Assembly: GCA_905250075.1 (NCBI GenBank)
Contig: CAJNOP010000869.1
Coordinates: 16,845-80,844 of the forward strand
Origin: Rotaria sp. Silwood1
Lineage: Eukaryota; Rotifera; Eurotatoria; Philodinida; Philodinidae
Length of the DNA: 64,000 nt
Direction of reading: 5' to 3'
Below the pieces are notes generated by a model that did no database searches, had not been told where the DNA came from, and saw nothing but the letters and a program-made list of their open reading frames with translations. Below, piece after piece: positions 48,544 to 59,491 of the stretch; positions within the stretch are counted from its first letter, which is position 1; each line of letters begins with the position of its first letter. The translations under genes and the position numbers were made by a program.

Positions 48544-48885
48544 TTACTCTTTTGATTTTATTGATTTTTGAGCAGTACTTTCAACTGTTAAATCTGAATC
48601 AAACGAATCATTTGATTGTAAATTCTTCTAGGTTTTTTTAAATGAAATTTTGAACCAAATAAAGATTTTTTTTCTAGTTGATTTTGAATCTTTAGACGGT
48701 TTTTGTTTTTTTTTATGTTGAATATTCATAATAATTATCAGAAGAGTTATTAGTAAAACAATGCCAATAGTTCCAATAATAATAATAAATAAAAATTGTT
48801 TATTTTTTAAATCTGATTCTTCATTGGTGAAATTCAATTTTAATGGCGTAGTTCTACTAAAAACTAAACGAAAAAATAAAACCAA
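48544..48885 (-). pseudogene. C-terminal fragment of a single-pass membrane protein
   Basis: The minus-strand frame reads an extracellular-like stretch (TPLKLNFTNEESDLKNKQ), a strong membrane segment (FLFIIIIGTIGIVLLITLL), a basic stop-transfer region (HKKKQKPSKDSKSTRKK), then a TAG at 48628-48630. The same frame continues with an acidic tail (LQSNDSFDSDLTVEST) to the TAA at 48544. Upstream the frame runs into the TATACGGC island at 48920, so the ectodomain is cut off. I do not recognise the family. Confidence 0.4.
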
Positions 48886-48924
48886 CCAACCCAGAACGAG
48901 CATTATGGCGACCAGAAACAGCCG

Positions 48925-49170
48925 TATACTGCAGTTTACGGCGGCGTAAACTACTGTATACGCCAAATTTACGGCTATTTACGGCCATATATACGCAGTA
49001 TTTCGTGGGACCATATTACGACCGTAACTCGCCGTGACGTATACGGCACAACACGGCGATCGTATACGACCCTAATAGCAGCGGGACATGTCACCTACGA
49101 CAACGGGCACGGCCGTATACGGCACCGTTTACGAACGTAATACAATCGTAAACGGACCTAAACTCATAGT
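48925..49170. repeat. TATACGGC/GTAAACGG-reiterated island
   Basis: CGTATAC, TATACGGC, TTTACGGC and GTAAACGG recur at least a dozen times on both strands within 245 bp. The first 44 bp (48929-48972) are nearly palindromic. The G+C content is clearly higher than the flanks, with no coding content. It directly abuts the broken membrane-protein frame. Confidence 0.65.
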
Positions 49171-49224
49171 ACACGACTTCCGCTATTCCACTAATAAAAG
49201 AAACGCCTAACATGTTTCACACTA

Positions 49225-49800
49225 TTTCGAACTTTCTTCAATCACAGAAAAAGACTGATCGAGACCGATTCAGACCTTTTTTAAACCATCCCGAAAAGAC
49301 TCACTGAGACTAATTGAGACTTTTTTTTAAATCTCAGAAAAAGACTGATTGAGACCGTTTGAGACTTTTTTAAATCACAGAAAAAGAGTCATTGAGACAC
49401 ATTGAGTACTTGTTTAGGATCATAGAAAACAACTGATGGACACCTATGGAACCTTTTTTGAATTAGAGAAAAAGAGTTTTTAGACTTTCTGAGACTATTC
49501 TGAGCTTCACAAAAGTCTCATAAAGTGTGAAAAAGACTTTTTCTGTGAGTGAAAGACGTCTCAGAAAGTCTTTTCGACTTTTGAAAAAGTTGCAATAAGT
49601 CTTTTTCTGTGTTTGGAAAAAGTTTCAAACTGTCTGAATCAGTTTGTTTCTTTGTTTGAAAAAAGTCGGAAAAAATCTGAAGGAGTCAGTTTGTGTGTTT
49701 CAAAGCAGTGTGGAAAAGTCTCAATGAGTCTTGGTGTTGGATTGAAAAAGTTTGAAAAAGTGTTTTTCTTTGGTGGTGTAAGTCTGAGAAAGTCTGAAAT
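49225..49800. repeat. GAGACT/AAAAAGACT repeat block with inverted halves
   Basis: From 49238 to about 49480 a unit of roughly 60 bp recurs about four times with drift (CACAGAAAAAGACTGATTGA, then GACC/GAGACTTTTTTAAA). From about 49530 to 49790 the complement-like words appear (AAAGTCTTTTTCTGTGTTTG, GAAAAAGTCTGAA). The block is therefore both tandem and inverted. Peptides read from it are repeat by-products. Confidence 0.6.
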
Positions 49801-50605
49801 ATTTGTTGTCTTCAGTGGCAAGTGGTGTGAGCATAACTCGATAGACACGGAAGTAGGAGTTATTCATGCGAGAGAAATACATGCTTTTGTTGACTTTGGA
49901 GAACATTACCGCTGCTCGATACGCCGTATGGAAGTGGCAAAAAGTGGGAAAATCTGCCGATTCTAAGAAAATTGAGGCCTTTTTATGACTTTTTCCCGCG
50001 CGACACAGCTTCTGATAACAGTGCGAAAATGTTGTAATAAGATTGGGTAGTAGAGGTTGTGTGAGTTTGTGAGGAGCTTGGGATACTTCTAAAGATAGGG
50101 AATACTAACGAAAGATTCTCCTTTAGGTATCTGAATATTTGTATTGTGAGATTTCATAGCGGGGAAGAATTTTGAATATAGGTCAGATTCAGGCTTTTTC
50201 GAACTTTTCGGAAGATGTGTCTGATAACAGGAAACCTGTAAAAGAGCATGTGCAAAAACCATAAAGAACTTTTTTGGTTTATAAGGTGGATTGCATTCTA
50301 GTCCATGGCTACACTTCGGGATATTCTCTAAGGAACGGTGCTTCGTTAAAAGCATAGGGACCAGGCATGCCAGTTTCCGTATAACATGTAGCATTGTGGA
50401 AAACGTCTTTAAATATATATGAAATTCAAGAAAGGCCATTACTTACTGAGCATATAGGAGCGCAATGAAAATAGCTATTTCAACGACTGCTCTTCAGAAC
50501 AAGAATCGCCTGCTCAACGTCTTTTTTTGTAGTTCCTTCTATACCGCAATACCGGAAGTCTTACCGTGCGGCTCTATATATGAAGAGAAGCGAGACTCAA
50601 CAGGA
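49801..50605. other. Intergenic, nothing supportable
   Basis: Mixed-composition DNA, a little richer in G+C. No coding block with family resemblance. Confidence 0.3.
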
Positions 50606-51150
50606 TCAAAACACACTCTTTTGATCAAATAATACTACTCAAAACTCCATTGCTCATCCCTGTTACCCATACGTGAATCTCAATTCAAATGTTCACGAGA
50701 ACGTGGTGCACGCCTTTCTATTGTAGACCGTCAAACTGAACAATACTAAAACAGACTAAAAATGGCTCTTTTTCGATAACAAATAATACTCCTCAAATAT
50801 CTTTTATTCATACTTCTTACCCATACCTGAATCTCAATTGAAATCACCACGAGCATGTGGTGCAGCTCTTTATATAGTACGGCGTGAGACTGCATATACT
50901 ATTTTTTGATCAAATAATAATCCTCAAACATGCATTGTTCATACTTGTGAATCATACCTGAATCTCAATTGAAATGACCACGAGCACGTGGTGCAGCTCT
51001 TTATATAGTACGGGGTGAGACTGCATATACTATTTTTTGATCAAATAATACTCCTCAAAATCTATTCTTCATACTAGTTACTCATACCTGAGTCTCAATT
51101 CAAATGACCAACAGCACGTGGTGAAGCCCTATATATAATCGGGGTTAAGA
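50605..51150. repeat. Tandem repeat of about 131 bp, four copies
   Basis: Homologous points (GAGCACGTGG and relatives) lie at 50697, 50851, 50982 and 51112, so the last three copies are spaced 131 and 130 bp. The first has about 23 extra bases. Each unit carries TTTGATCAAATAATACTCCTC, a CATACCTGAATCTCAATT stretch, the palindrome CACGTG, and CTCTTTATATAGTACGG, which looks like a TATA box. It ends 10 bp before telomere-like hairpin copy D. Confidence 0.8.
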
Positions 51151-51160
51151 CTAAAAAAAA

Positions 51161-51302
51161 GGGTGTGGGTGAGTGTGGGGTGTAAGTGTGGGTGGGTGTG
51201 GGGTGTGGGTGTGGGGTGTGGGTGGGTGTGGGTATGGGTGTCGGTAATCAGTTCATCCATACGAACATTCACACCCACTCACACCCACTCCCACACCCAC
51301 AC
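51161..51302. repeat. Head-to-head TGTGGG-type telomere-like hairpin (copy D)
   Basis: A G-rich arm at 51161-51243 (GGGTGTGGGTGAGTGTGGGG words), a spacer of about 25 bp (AATCAGTTCATCCATACG), and a C-rich arm at 51270-51302 (CACACCCACTC words). The arms differ in length and detail. It is sandwiched between the 131-bp tandem repeat and the next gene's start codon at 51319. Confidence 0.85.
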
Positions 51303-51318
51303 TGTACCTGATATTGTT

Positions 51319-51614
51319 ATGGATGATCCATTACAACAATTCGAACATGTTGGAAATGGAGATGAAGGTATGGTAAATGGTGATATGACAAATGTTGGTT
51401 TATCTGTCGTTAATGTGAATTGAAAACGTTTATTCCTGAGAAGGGCAAAAGAAAAAATGTTAAGAAGAAGTTATCTGATAAATTGGATAATCGAATTGAT
51501 TTGGAATTTTGGTCACCACCTGCATGGCATCTTCGTTCGAGAACACGTTTGAATCAAGATAAAGATAGTAATATGGTGTCTAATAAGAAGAAAAGCAAAT
51601 ATGAAAAGAAATAG
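51319..51614 (+). CDS. Small acidic/basic protein, frame shifted once
   Basis: The ATG at 51319 opens an acidic stretch (MDDPLQQFEHVGNGDEGMV) ending at a TGA at 51420-51423. A second frame overlaps there and gives a basic C-terminus (TFIPEKGKRKNVKKKLSDK, then LEFWSPPAWHLRSRTRLN) to 51614. One extra T near 51418 would join them into about 98 residues. No family is recognised. The basic part could bind nucleic acid, which is inference. The start codon lies only 17 bp after the telomere-like hairpin. Confidence 0.4.
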
Positions 51615-51967
51615 ACGGACAATGTTCTTCCAGTTTTAACGTTTACTCTCTTATGGTTGGATTTATTTTATTTCTATTGTTGGATGTTGATTTTTTGTAT
51701 TTTATGATGCTGTTCCAAATATATTTTCAAATGGGATAGTAGATTTCATTTACGTTGGTTATTTTAGATGTTCGTATGAGAAAAATCTCATAATTATGTA
51801 TATGGTAGAACAAAAGAATGTGTTCTTACTGACGAGTACATGTTCTATGTACATGGAGATTCTATTTTAATTGTTGATAAATTGAGCTTCTTAATGACAT
51901 TTCAATTTTTATATGTTATTTTTCAGAAAAATATTTCAGATTGCATTTATATTTTTTAGTATTTTTT

Positions 51968-53752
51968 ATGGATTCATTAAGTAAAGGATGTATTGGTGTA
52001 AGTTCTTGCTTATACTTTGAAATGGTTTGAATATTGTAACACTATGTATTTAGAAACTTTTACGTGGTGAAGAACTAGTTTTACCTGTTGTACTGTTGCT
52101 AGAGGTATTTAAAAATATGTGAGTTTATTCTAATTCTAATAGTTAAAAATAATAGGAAACTTCTTTACTGTACGTTAATGCTGACGTTTGTGATGAACGT
52201 GATGTGGCAAGTGTTCGCTTGCGATTATCGGATTCCACAGATTCGTTTTATGGTATGACGGCTATGATTTTATACGTTTGTGCTTAATTATTTTCCTAAT
52301 AGGATGTGTATGTAAAACGAAAAAAGTAAATGAACTAGTGCCAGGTGTAATGGTTCGTTTAGAATCGTTGAACATCGAATCTCTTGGACAAAAATAAGTA
52401 TGCTTAATTTACAATCAGTGTAACAACTTTAGTCTTTCCCATTTCCTTGTAGAATTGTTTGTCAAATTGTTGATATAAATGTAGTATGTGAACAAAAGGA
52501 TAAGAGTACATTGTCAGAAATCGTTCATCTGCGGAAAATACGATGTGTAAAAATGATTCACAGGCTTGTAGACTAGAAGAAAAGCCAATTTTGATTCGTG
52601 TTTGCGATGTCGATCTCAGCACAGAGAGAAGGTACGTGCTCGGTATTTGATATTTTCCTTTTTTTTTTTCATTATTAGTATTTATTTTTACGTTTTATGT
52701 TTTCTCGTTTATAGACACACTATACGAGGAAGAGTTACTTTCAAAAGTTCAATGAGAACATACAATCTCGCTGAAAATCGATTCTTTTATTTCGACATTA
52801 CGGATGATTCTGAAACGTTACGTGTAAAAGCAATTGATAAACAGTGTGATCGTCTTTTTTTAACTATATATGTTGGAGAAGTATGTTAAAAATTTTTTAA
52901 AAATGATTATAGATATTAATGTTTTATTTTCTTAAAATAATTTAGACAGTTGAAATATCAAAATTTTATGCGACGATTGCAAACAAAAAATACAATGAGC
53001 TATCTAGTGATTATGAGGTTGCGGTGGTAGATTATATTGAATGTATAGTTATGCATGACATTGCACCCATAGAAATTGAACATACTTTTCAGTTTCACTC
53101 ATTACGAGACGTAGAGATGCGTTAGGTTGGCAGTATGTATGGTTGGTATTTGATTTATAGTGTACTAAATTGTATAATAATGTCTCTGGTGTTGTTGGGT
53201 AGATGCAATTGGAATTATCAAGAGTATTGATGAACTTAGAATAGTGTACGAACGAGCAACTTCGAAACCATTGTCAATTGTACGTTTATTTTTATTTGAT
53301 TCAACAGGAAATATTCAAATTAACCTATGGAATGATATTGTAAGGATGATGGCAAGAATTTGAATTGTTGCCTATTTGTGCGTACTTTATATCTGCATTT
53401 TGTTCAATAGGTATCAACGTTCATCGGTCAAAAAAAATGATATTCTTGCTGTTAAACGTTTTCGATTGAATATGTATCATAGTAAGTATAAGCAAAATCC
53501 AAATATTTTTTCTCAAAGCAATATATGTTTAGAGAAATGTTCTTTGAATAATGTAATGAGTAGTGATATGTATTTTTGAATCCTACATTGGCAGAAGCAG
53601 AGAAACTTTGTTCATTGATTATTGGTCCAATATTTGATGATAGTAAAACAAAAGGTAGATTGACAATTTGTGTATCATATAAAATATTATGAAAGTTGTA
53701 TTTTAGATGAATGTCGAGGAACTGATGATATGGAACATGGTGATCAGCATTG
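51968..53752 (+). CDS. RPA1-like: RPA1-like (replication protein A large subunit) without DBD-C
   Basis: Many small exons with introns of about 50-75 nt. The N-terminal OB fold reads MDSLSKGCIG (51968-51997), KLLRGEELVLPVVLLLE (52054-52104), SVRLRLSDSTDSFYG (52156-52252), NELVPGVMVRLESL (from 52303) and IVCQIVDINVVCE. DBD-A reads TIRGRVTFKSSMRTYNLAE, FFYFDITDDSETLRVKAID, then TVEISKFYATIANKKYNELS. The DBD-B start reads AIGIIKSIDELRIVYE then FLFDSTGNIQINLWND (to 53340). These match the RPA70 order, a single-strand DNA-binding protein of replication and repair. Frame problems occur at an A run near 52393 and an 8-A run at 53430-53437. Each would be cured by one base fewer. No zinc-binding DBD-C follows; the frame ends HGDQH-stop at 53752. 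It may be a divergent paralogue or decaying. Confidence 0.75.
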
Positions 53753-53898
53753 ATCATAATGGTTCTTTAATCTGTTAGAAGAAAACATTAGTGATAAATT
53801 TTTTTCCGATTTGATTGTTTACGTTTTCTCGTTTTTGGTTATATTATTCTTAAAGTTCATTATACTTTTTAGATGTTATAGTATATATTTTAGATCTT

Positions 53899-54517
53899 AT
53901 GGGTAGTAAAATGTCTACGAATGAACATTTATTACATTCAATGAAGAATTTACGTTTGAGTAGTATTGACTCAACAACTTTTGAAGACAATAATTCTGTT
54001 ACAATACGAATTTTAGAGATTCCATCACTATCATCACCATTCAGAAAACAAACGGCTGGTAAATATGATGTGATGAAAGATGCTGTAAATGCTCCTTTAG
54101 AAGATGATTCACCAACAAAAAGTTACATTTCAAGTATAGATGAAGTAATAATTGATGAAACAAAACATGGAAATTTTATATTAGAATCTGCTGGTGATAC
54201 ACCAGTTCTTCATGGTAAGGAGAATTAATTAATGCTTTTAATTCTTCTCAGTAATATTTTAAACAGATAGTTCGTTGGATGTGTGCCATTTTTCCAACGA
54301 TAAATTTGCAAGTTTCGACGACAATTATACAAATGAAGAATTAGAATTGTTTATGCTAAAAGAAGAAAACTCCTACACGAAAGACATGAACTGTAAAAAA
54401 CTAAATATTTTTTATGAAAAATTGTTGAGTAAGACGAATCAAAATGTAAAATATAAGGATATCCATGTCGAAGAACCATCTGATGAAGATATAGTTCGAT
54501 ATTTAAAAAATTTGTAA
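53899..54517 (+). CDS. Unrecognised acidic protein (two exons)
   Basis: Exons 53899-54214 and 54267-54517 (52-nt intron GTAAGG..AAACAG) give 188 residues. It is rich in Asp, Glu and Ser (SSIDEVIIDETKHGNFILE; FSNDKFASFDDNYTNEELEL; HVEEPSDEDIVRYLKNL). No domain is recognised and no membrane segment is present. An acceptor-like TATTTTAG ends at 53893. The first part could therefore be a downstream exon of the RPA1-like gene rather than a separate gene. Confidence 0.45.
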
Positions 54518-54581
54518 TTTTTCAGATATTCTGAACGTTTATTTGACTAGCTGGAGTTACTTTATATTTTATTTTGTTCAA

Positions 54582-55764
54582 ATGGATTCGCGCACTTGTT
54601 TAGAAGAATTAATCAATATTTCTGAACAATTGAAGGTATTTATTATAGTATAGCTGAATTATTTTATGTATTACAAGAACGTGGACGATTGTCATTATTT
54701 GATATAAACCGACCCAGTAAAAAATATTGATAAAAAAACGGTAGAAAACGCGTTCATAAAAATATGGAAACTTGCCTCTCTGTTAAAAAAAGCGTTCTAT
54801 AATTTAGTGAACGCGTTCATAAACGGAGAAAAAAATTCTATGTTCAAAGAAACGCATTCTTTGTCGTTCCATGTACTTGTAGAATGCCTTTTTTCGATTT
54901 AAAAATAGTCCTACGACCGATCAGAAAGCGTTCTCACCCGTTTCGAGAATAGCAGGACGGAATCGCGTTCGTTCGCCTTCTCATGCGGAACGCCTAAGAA
55001 TGGATTATTCGTATTGTTGAACGTCTAGAAATGGGTTCTTTGAACTGTTAAACGCATTCCGTACAATCTAAAACAGTTCTATAAAAACAAGAACGTATTC
55101 TCTGTCGTTCGCTGAATTGTGGGACGCTTTCAGCTGAATTTAACGTCAATTTAGATGCTAAATTGATAATGCTGGAGCACTACTGGTCGAAACTATCACC
55201 AAAAATGATGGAACCTTGACGAACTGTACTTGTCAGCTGAAACTCATAATTTTCAAAAAATATTTTTTTAAAAACGGTCTGAGCTATAAAGAATCGGAGA
55301 GCACCACTGGATAGAGCTCGCAAAGTTGCATAGGAGTAGATCTCTTCACGAAGCAAGTAGTAACGTCACTCATTCTTATTCGAGGGCTTTTATAGAGAAC
55401 ATGAAATCAGATGATAATGGCCAAGAACATGTTCCAAAAAATGTATTTAGCCTTTTTTAAAAGAAAAAAAACGTTTCAAAAAAACTGGAACCGTTGAAAA
55501 CGCATTCCGAAGAGAGTGAAATGCATTCTTGACCGTTCCATTTTGGATTGCGTTCTACTTTTCTTGGAACGTTTTTTTTTCTTAAAAAAAAGACATTCAA
55601 CATTTTGGAACGCGTTTTATACCATTTTTTCCGATAAAAATTTTTCACTGGGCAGTAATACGACAAAAAAATTCAAAATTTGTTGAAATTGATCTTATAG
55701 AATGTCAAAAACCAAATGATGATGATGAGGAGGAGGAGGAGGATGAAGACAAAGATGATGATTA
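54582..55764 (+). pseudogene. Small gene split by a transposon
   Basis: The 5' part starts MDSRTCLEELINISEQLK (ATG 54582) and, after one frame change, continues IAELFYVLQERGRLSLFDIN up to 54709. The 3' part resumes after 55656 with RQKNSKFVEIDLIECQKP and an acidic tail (DDDEEEEEDEDKDDD) ending at TAA 55762-55764. The two sides fit as one coding exon interrupted by the element at 54711-55655. No family is recognised. Confidence 0.5.
54711..55655. mobile_element. AAACGCGTT-motif transposon inserted in a coding exon
   Basis: The left end CCCAGTAAAAAATATTGAT, followed by GAAAACGCGTTC, faces the right end GAACGCGTTTTATACC then ATCGGAA-side TTTTTCACTGGGCAG. Inside, AACGCGTTC, GAACGC and GCGTTC recur at least fifteen times on both strands. 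It has no transposase. End sequence (GCCCAGTG) and core motif recall the element at 34042-35701. The target duplication is unclear; CGAC stands on both sides. Confidence 0.65.
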
Positions 55765-57547
55765 ACTATGTTTAGATTCTTTTTTTTATACAACTATTGA
55801 ATAATACGTAATAAAACTCACCTGGAGTGAAATTATTTTCAGTGTCATTGAGAAATCATATGACAACGGATTGTTCAAGATATTTGACTATATAATGCAT
55901 ATGAAAAAACACCTCGTCCTGAGATGTCAAAGTTGGTTCAATTGATTTTAGAAGACGGAATAGGATAAGATCCAATCAATATAACAAATTCCATTCTACA
56001 TATACACTCTAGAGTTAAAATCTGGATGTTGTAGCTTAACCGTTTCTCAACAAATAAGTGCATTTCTGTGATACCTCTGTTATCGTATGTGTCTTATGAA
56101 CCGTTTGATCTATCACAAATTCTTGCTGTTTTATTTGATTGCAAGAAGATATTGAGATGCTAATTGTTACAAATGGTTACATATATTCTTGTGGTACTAT
56201 GTGTAAATTTTTTCAGTCCTCACTCTTTACAATCTAAGCAGCATATGAGGTTTGCATTTTTTAACTCTTTTGGGCCCAGAGAGAATTTTTCAAAAATTAT
56301 CCACTATAATTACTAGTTTTATTAAGTATAAGTTTATTATGATATTTCCCATCATCAGCAACATAATATTCTATGAGGAGATGGTTATTTAGTCACGATA
56401 TAATCGAAAATAGTTATTAGTTAAATGCATGATTAGTTTTAAAGTAAGACAGAAAGAATTGCAAAAGACAACGTTGAAATTAATCGTTAATGTATACGAT
56501 ACGTTTTTAGAGACTCACAAAAATAATTTTTCAAATAGCAAAATACGTTTTCTTACACTTTCAAGTGTGCTCTACATAATCATTTCTTTCAAATGAAACA
56601 GTGTATGAAGTGTCGCTTTACGTGAACAAGCTGAATTAAAAATTCGTTGCCCGAACACCTTTTTATCAAAAATTTTGAAAACTTCTGTTGCTCATGTCCC
56701 TTGATTACTGTTTATTATGATAGGTAGATCAGGATCAATCCAACGGATGCTCGTACCAATCCAATCCATTCGACATCTCTGATTTATACTAATAAAAATC
56801 TGATAGATTTTCACTTTTCATATTTCTAAATAAGCGCTTTTTAAATAAAATCCTTTTCATATGCGTCACAGTTCTTTTTCCTGGAAATAACATATCAACC
56901 TGTCCAAGCGTGACCGAATCCCTTTTTTTCCGTGTACATTCTGTATTATCAGTGAGTTAGAAACATATGAGGCTGAAACTTTCACATGACACGTAGTCCT
57001 AGTTGCTCTACATGTGCCATAAGTTATATCAAGATTGCTGTTCTTATTCATGCTTAACGAGAACAATTATATACCGTGACGGCGGAATCAGAAAAAAAGG
57101 ACCGTCATTTTCACTGAATCCATGAAAACTTCAAAATTCTACACAACGATACGGCTTATGGAAAAACAGTCTGTGGCAAAAGTGTAGCTTAGATGACAAA
57201 CTATCTGAAGAAAAAAGGATGTTTTAAAAATCCTGAAATTTAATCTCATACCGTTGAAAATGCATCCTGACGGAATTACGTTTTCTGATGTCTGGTTCTC
57301 ACTTATTAAAAAGCTATTGACATGAGTTTGATAATGATATATGCATGGGAAAGCGTTTTAGGCCTACACAGAAAATTCAGTTCATATTGTTCATATCGTT
57401 ATAGTGCTAGATCAATTTTTCTGAAAAAACCCGCTCATCGCGGTGGACCGTTACGTGGACAGGTCGATATAGAACAAGTTGTTTCGTTTTTATTTTATTT
57501 TACACATCTTTATTTGACAATAATTCCGCAATTCTAATCAGTTTTAT
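55765..57547. other. Intergenic, nothing supportable
   Basis: AT-rich, no gene I can support. A frame at 57322-57537 is short and unlike any family. Confidence 0.3.
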
Positions 57548-59491
57548 TCAAATTGTACAACTTATTGTATGAGGGAAATAGTCTTTGAGTTGTGTTGAAA
57601 TCGATATATCACGAGGTACATATATAGAAAATAGTTTTCCACAATTGATTCGTGTTGCATCTCTCGTAAACCTGTGTGTTATTCTATCCAACGTTGAAAA
57701 TAGAACTTGAAGGTTGACCGTTCTTATTATAGATGTTTTGATATCCAATAGAAATTGCTCGACATAATCATCATGAGCCGAAAACAACTCAAGTACACTC
57801 AGATAAGGATATTGAATAGGTGATAAATGTTGATTATCATATTTTGATTGTTCATAAGATTTGTTCTTCTGTGGTTTCCTATTGTATATAGTTAATTGTT
57901 CCATAAATGGGAAAGATTTAGCAATTTTCACAAAAAATTCATATTCAAAAGGACGGTCGTCATACAATGAAACTTCACGAACATATTTAAATAATCCATC
58001 TGGAAAATTATTTGTAATATATTCATATGTCTTTGCTCTATATGGATATGAATAAATATGACATTGACCATGTTTGAAATCTGGAAAATAATCGACACAT
58101 GAAATAATTTTATTATTTTTAAAATCATTGAATGAATGTTGACAATCTTCATTTGATAATAAATAAACTTGATCGTTTAGATATAGACATGATCGTATGT
58201 TAAATAGAAATTTATTTAATTGAAACAAATGATTAATGATATTGTATTTCAAATTATAACCATCAACAAATCTTTTCTCACAATGCACGACAAGATGTAA
58301 ATCGAGTTCTTCTAGATTGACCATTCGGTGTAGAAGTGGCACAATCAATTCATTATATTGAAATGTAGGTCGATCAGAATAGAGAGAAAACGCTTTTAGC
58401 TTCGGTAATTCTTTCTAAAAAAATAAATCAATTTATTTCAAAGTAGTAGATATTAAATGGATTGATTTACTTTATTATTAATTACTATCTCTGGAGTAGA
58501 TATTTTACAAATATCAAGAAAAACTTTTTCAAGTGAATCGAAACGACCATCAAGTAAATAAAGACAATCTGTAAATTTGTCCAATTTGATATGCAATTCT
58601 AACAGAATCGAAGAGGAAATAGTTGTAGACATTTCAAATAATGATTGATACCAAAAAGATGATCTATAATCGAAATATTTTAACTTGGAGAATAAAGTTA
58701 AAATGTGGGCAAATATATTTGAATTGCTTGTGTCATTCATACTTAAACTTTCACATTGAACAACATCAATAACAAGTGATGAAATTTTATCTTGAAATAT
58801 GTAAGTTAAAGGAATTTCGTCTAAATATAAATAAAAAATTAATGATGAGATATTTGAAATATTTGGATGATATTATCACATCTATTCTAGTCTTTCTCTC
58901 TTCTTATAATGTAAATATTAGTTTTCTCTAACTGAACAAATTGATTTACAATAAGATTTTTCTCTTTTCTGTTCATATAGAAAAAAAAATGTCATATGAT
59001 ACAATTTTGAGAAGAATCTTTTTAAAAATAATTGTATTTATTTATCTATATTTTTCAAATATTAATGATTGAAAGAAAAAAAAATCAAAAAACTACTCAC
59101 CAGTAAAAATACGTAATGCAATGTTCTTCTCGATATTATGTAAACCAAGTCCCGATAAATTAGGATAACTTGTACAAAGAAGAACATCTTCCATAGACGA
59201 ACATTCAACATCTAACCATTTGATGTTATGATGAATCGAAGGTAATATTTGTGAACAAAATCGGTCAAGTATTTGATGATCTAATCGATCAAATGAACCA
59301 TTAGAAGAACATCTTATCATTGTTAAGTGATTGGTAAAAATTGAATCATGTACAAGTTTATTAAATCTTTTATTTAAATCGATGAATAAATAGAGCACTT
59401 CAATATTGTCCAAGTTTTTCAAAATGAGAAGAAGAATCTCATCAGGTACATCAATTAAAGTCGACAAAGAACCTTCCATATTTATCTTCAT
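57548..59491 (-). CDS. F-box / LRR-like protein (three exons)
   Basis: Exons 59491-59101, 58820-58471 and 58414-57548 join in frame to 535 residues. Introns of 280 and 56 nt start GTGAGT and GTAAAT and end TTTAG. The F-box is near residues 10-50 (LIDVPDEILLLILKNLDNIE, then RFNKLVHDSIF). Leucine-rich segments follow (LLELHIKLDKFTDCLYLLD, LPKLKAFSLYSDRP, LEELDLHLVVHCEKRF, FMEQLTIYNRKPQ, YPYLSVLELFSAHDDY). It has the same general plan as the 31283 and 46015 genes on the other strand, but is too diverged for a local tandem duplicate. A second Met at codon 5 (MEGSLST) is an equally good start. Role: putative SCF substrate receptor. Confidence 0.82.

Noticed and set aside
49613-49966. Lys/Ser/Val-rich open frame
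   Set aside because: It lies in the GAGACT/AAAAAGTCT repeat block and reflects the repeat.
50605-51150. CRISPR-like array
   Set aside because: Units are 131-bp tandem copies without short constant repeats and unique spacers, and the DNA is eukaryotic.
51161-51302. True chromosome end within the window
   Set aside because: Unique genes continue on both sides and the two arms face each other; it is internal.
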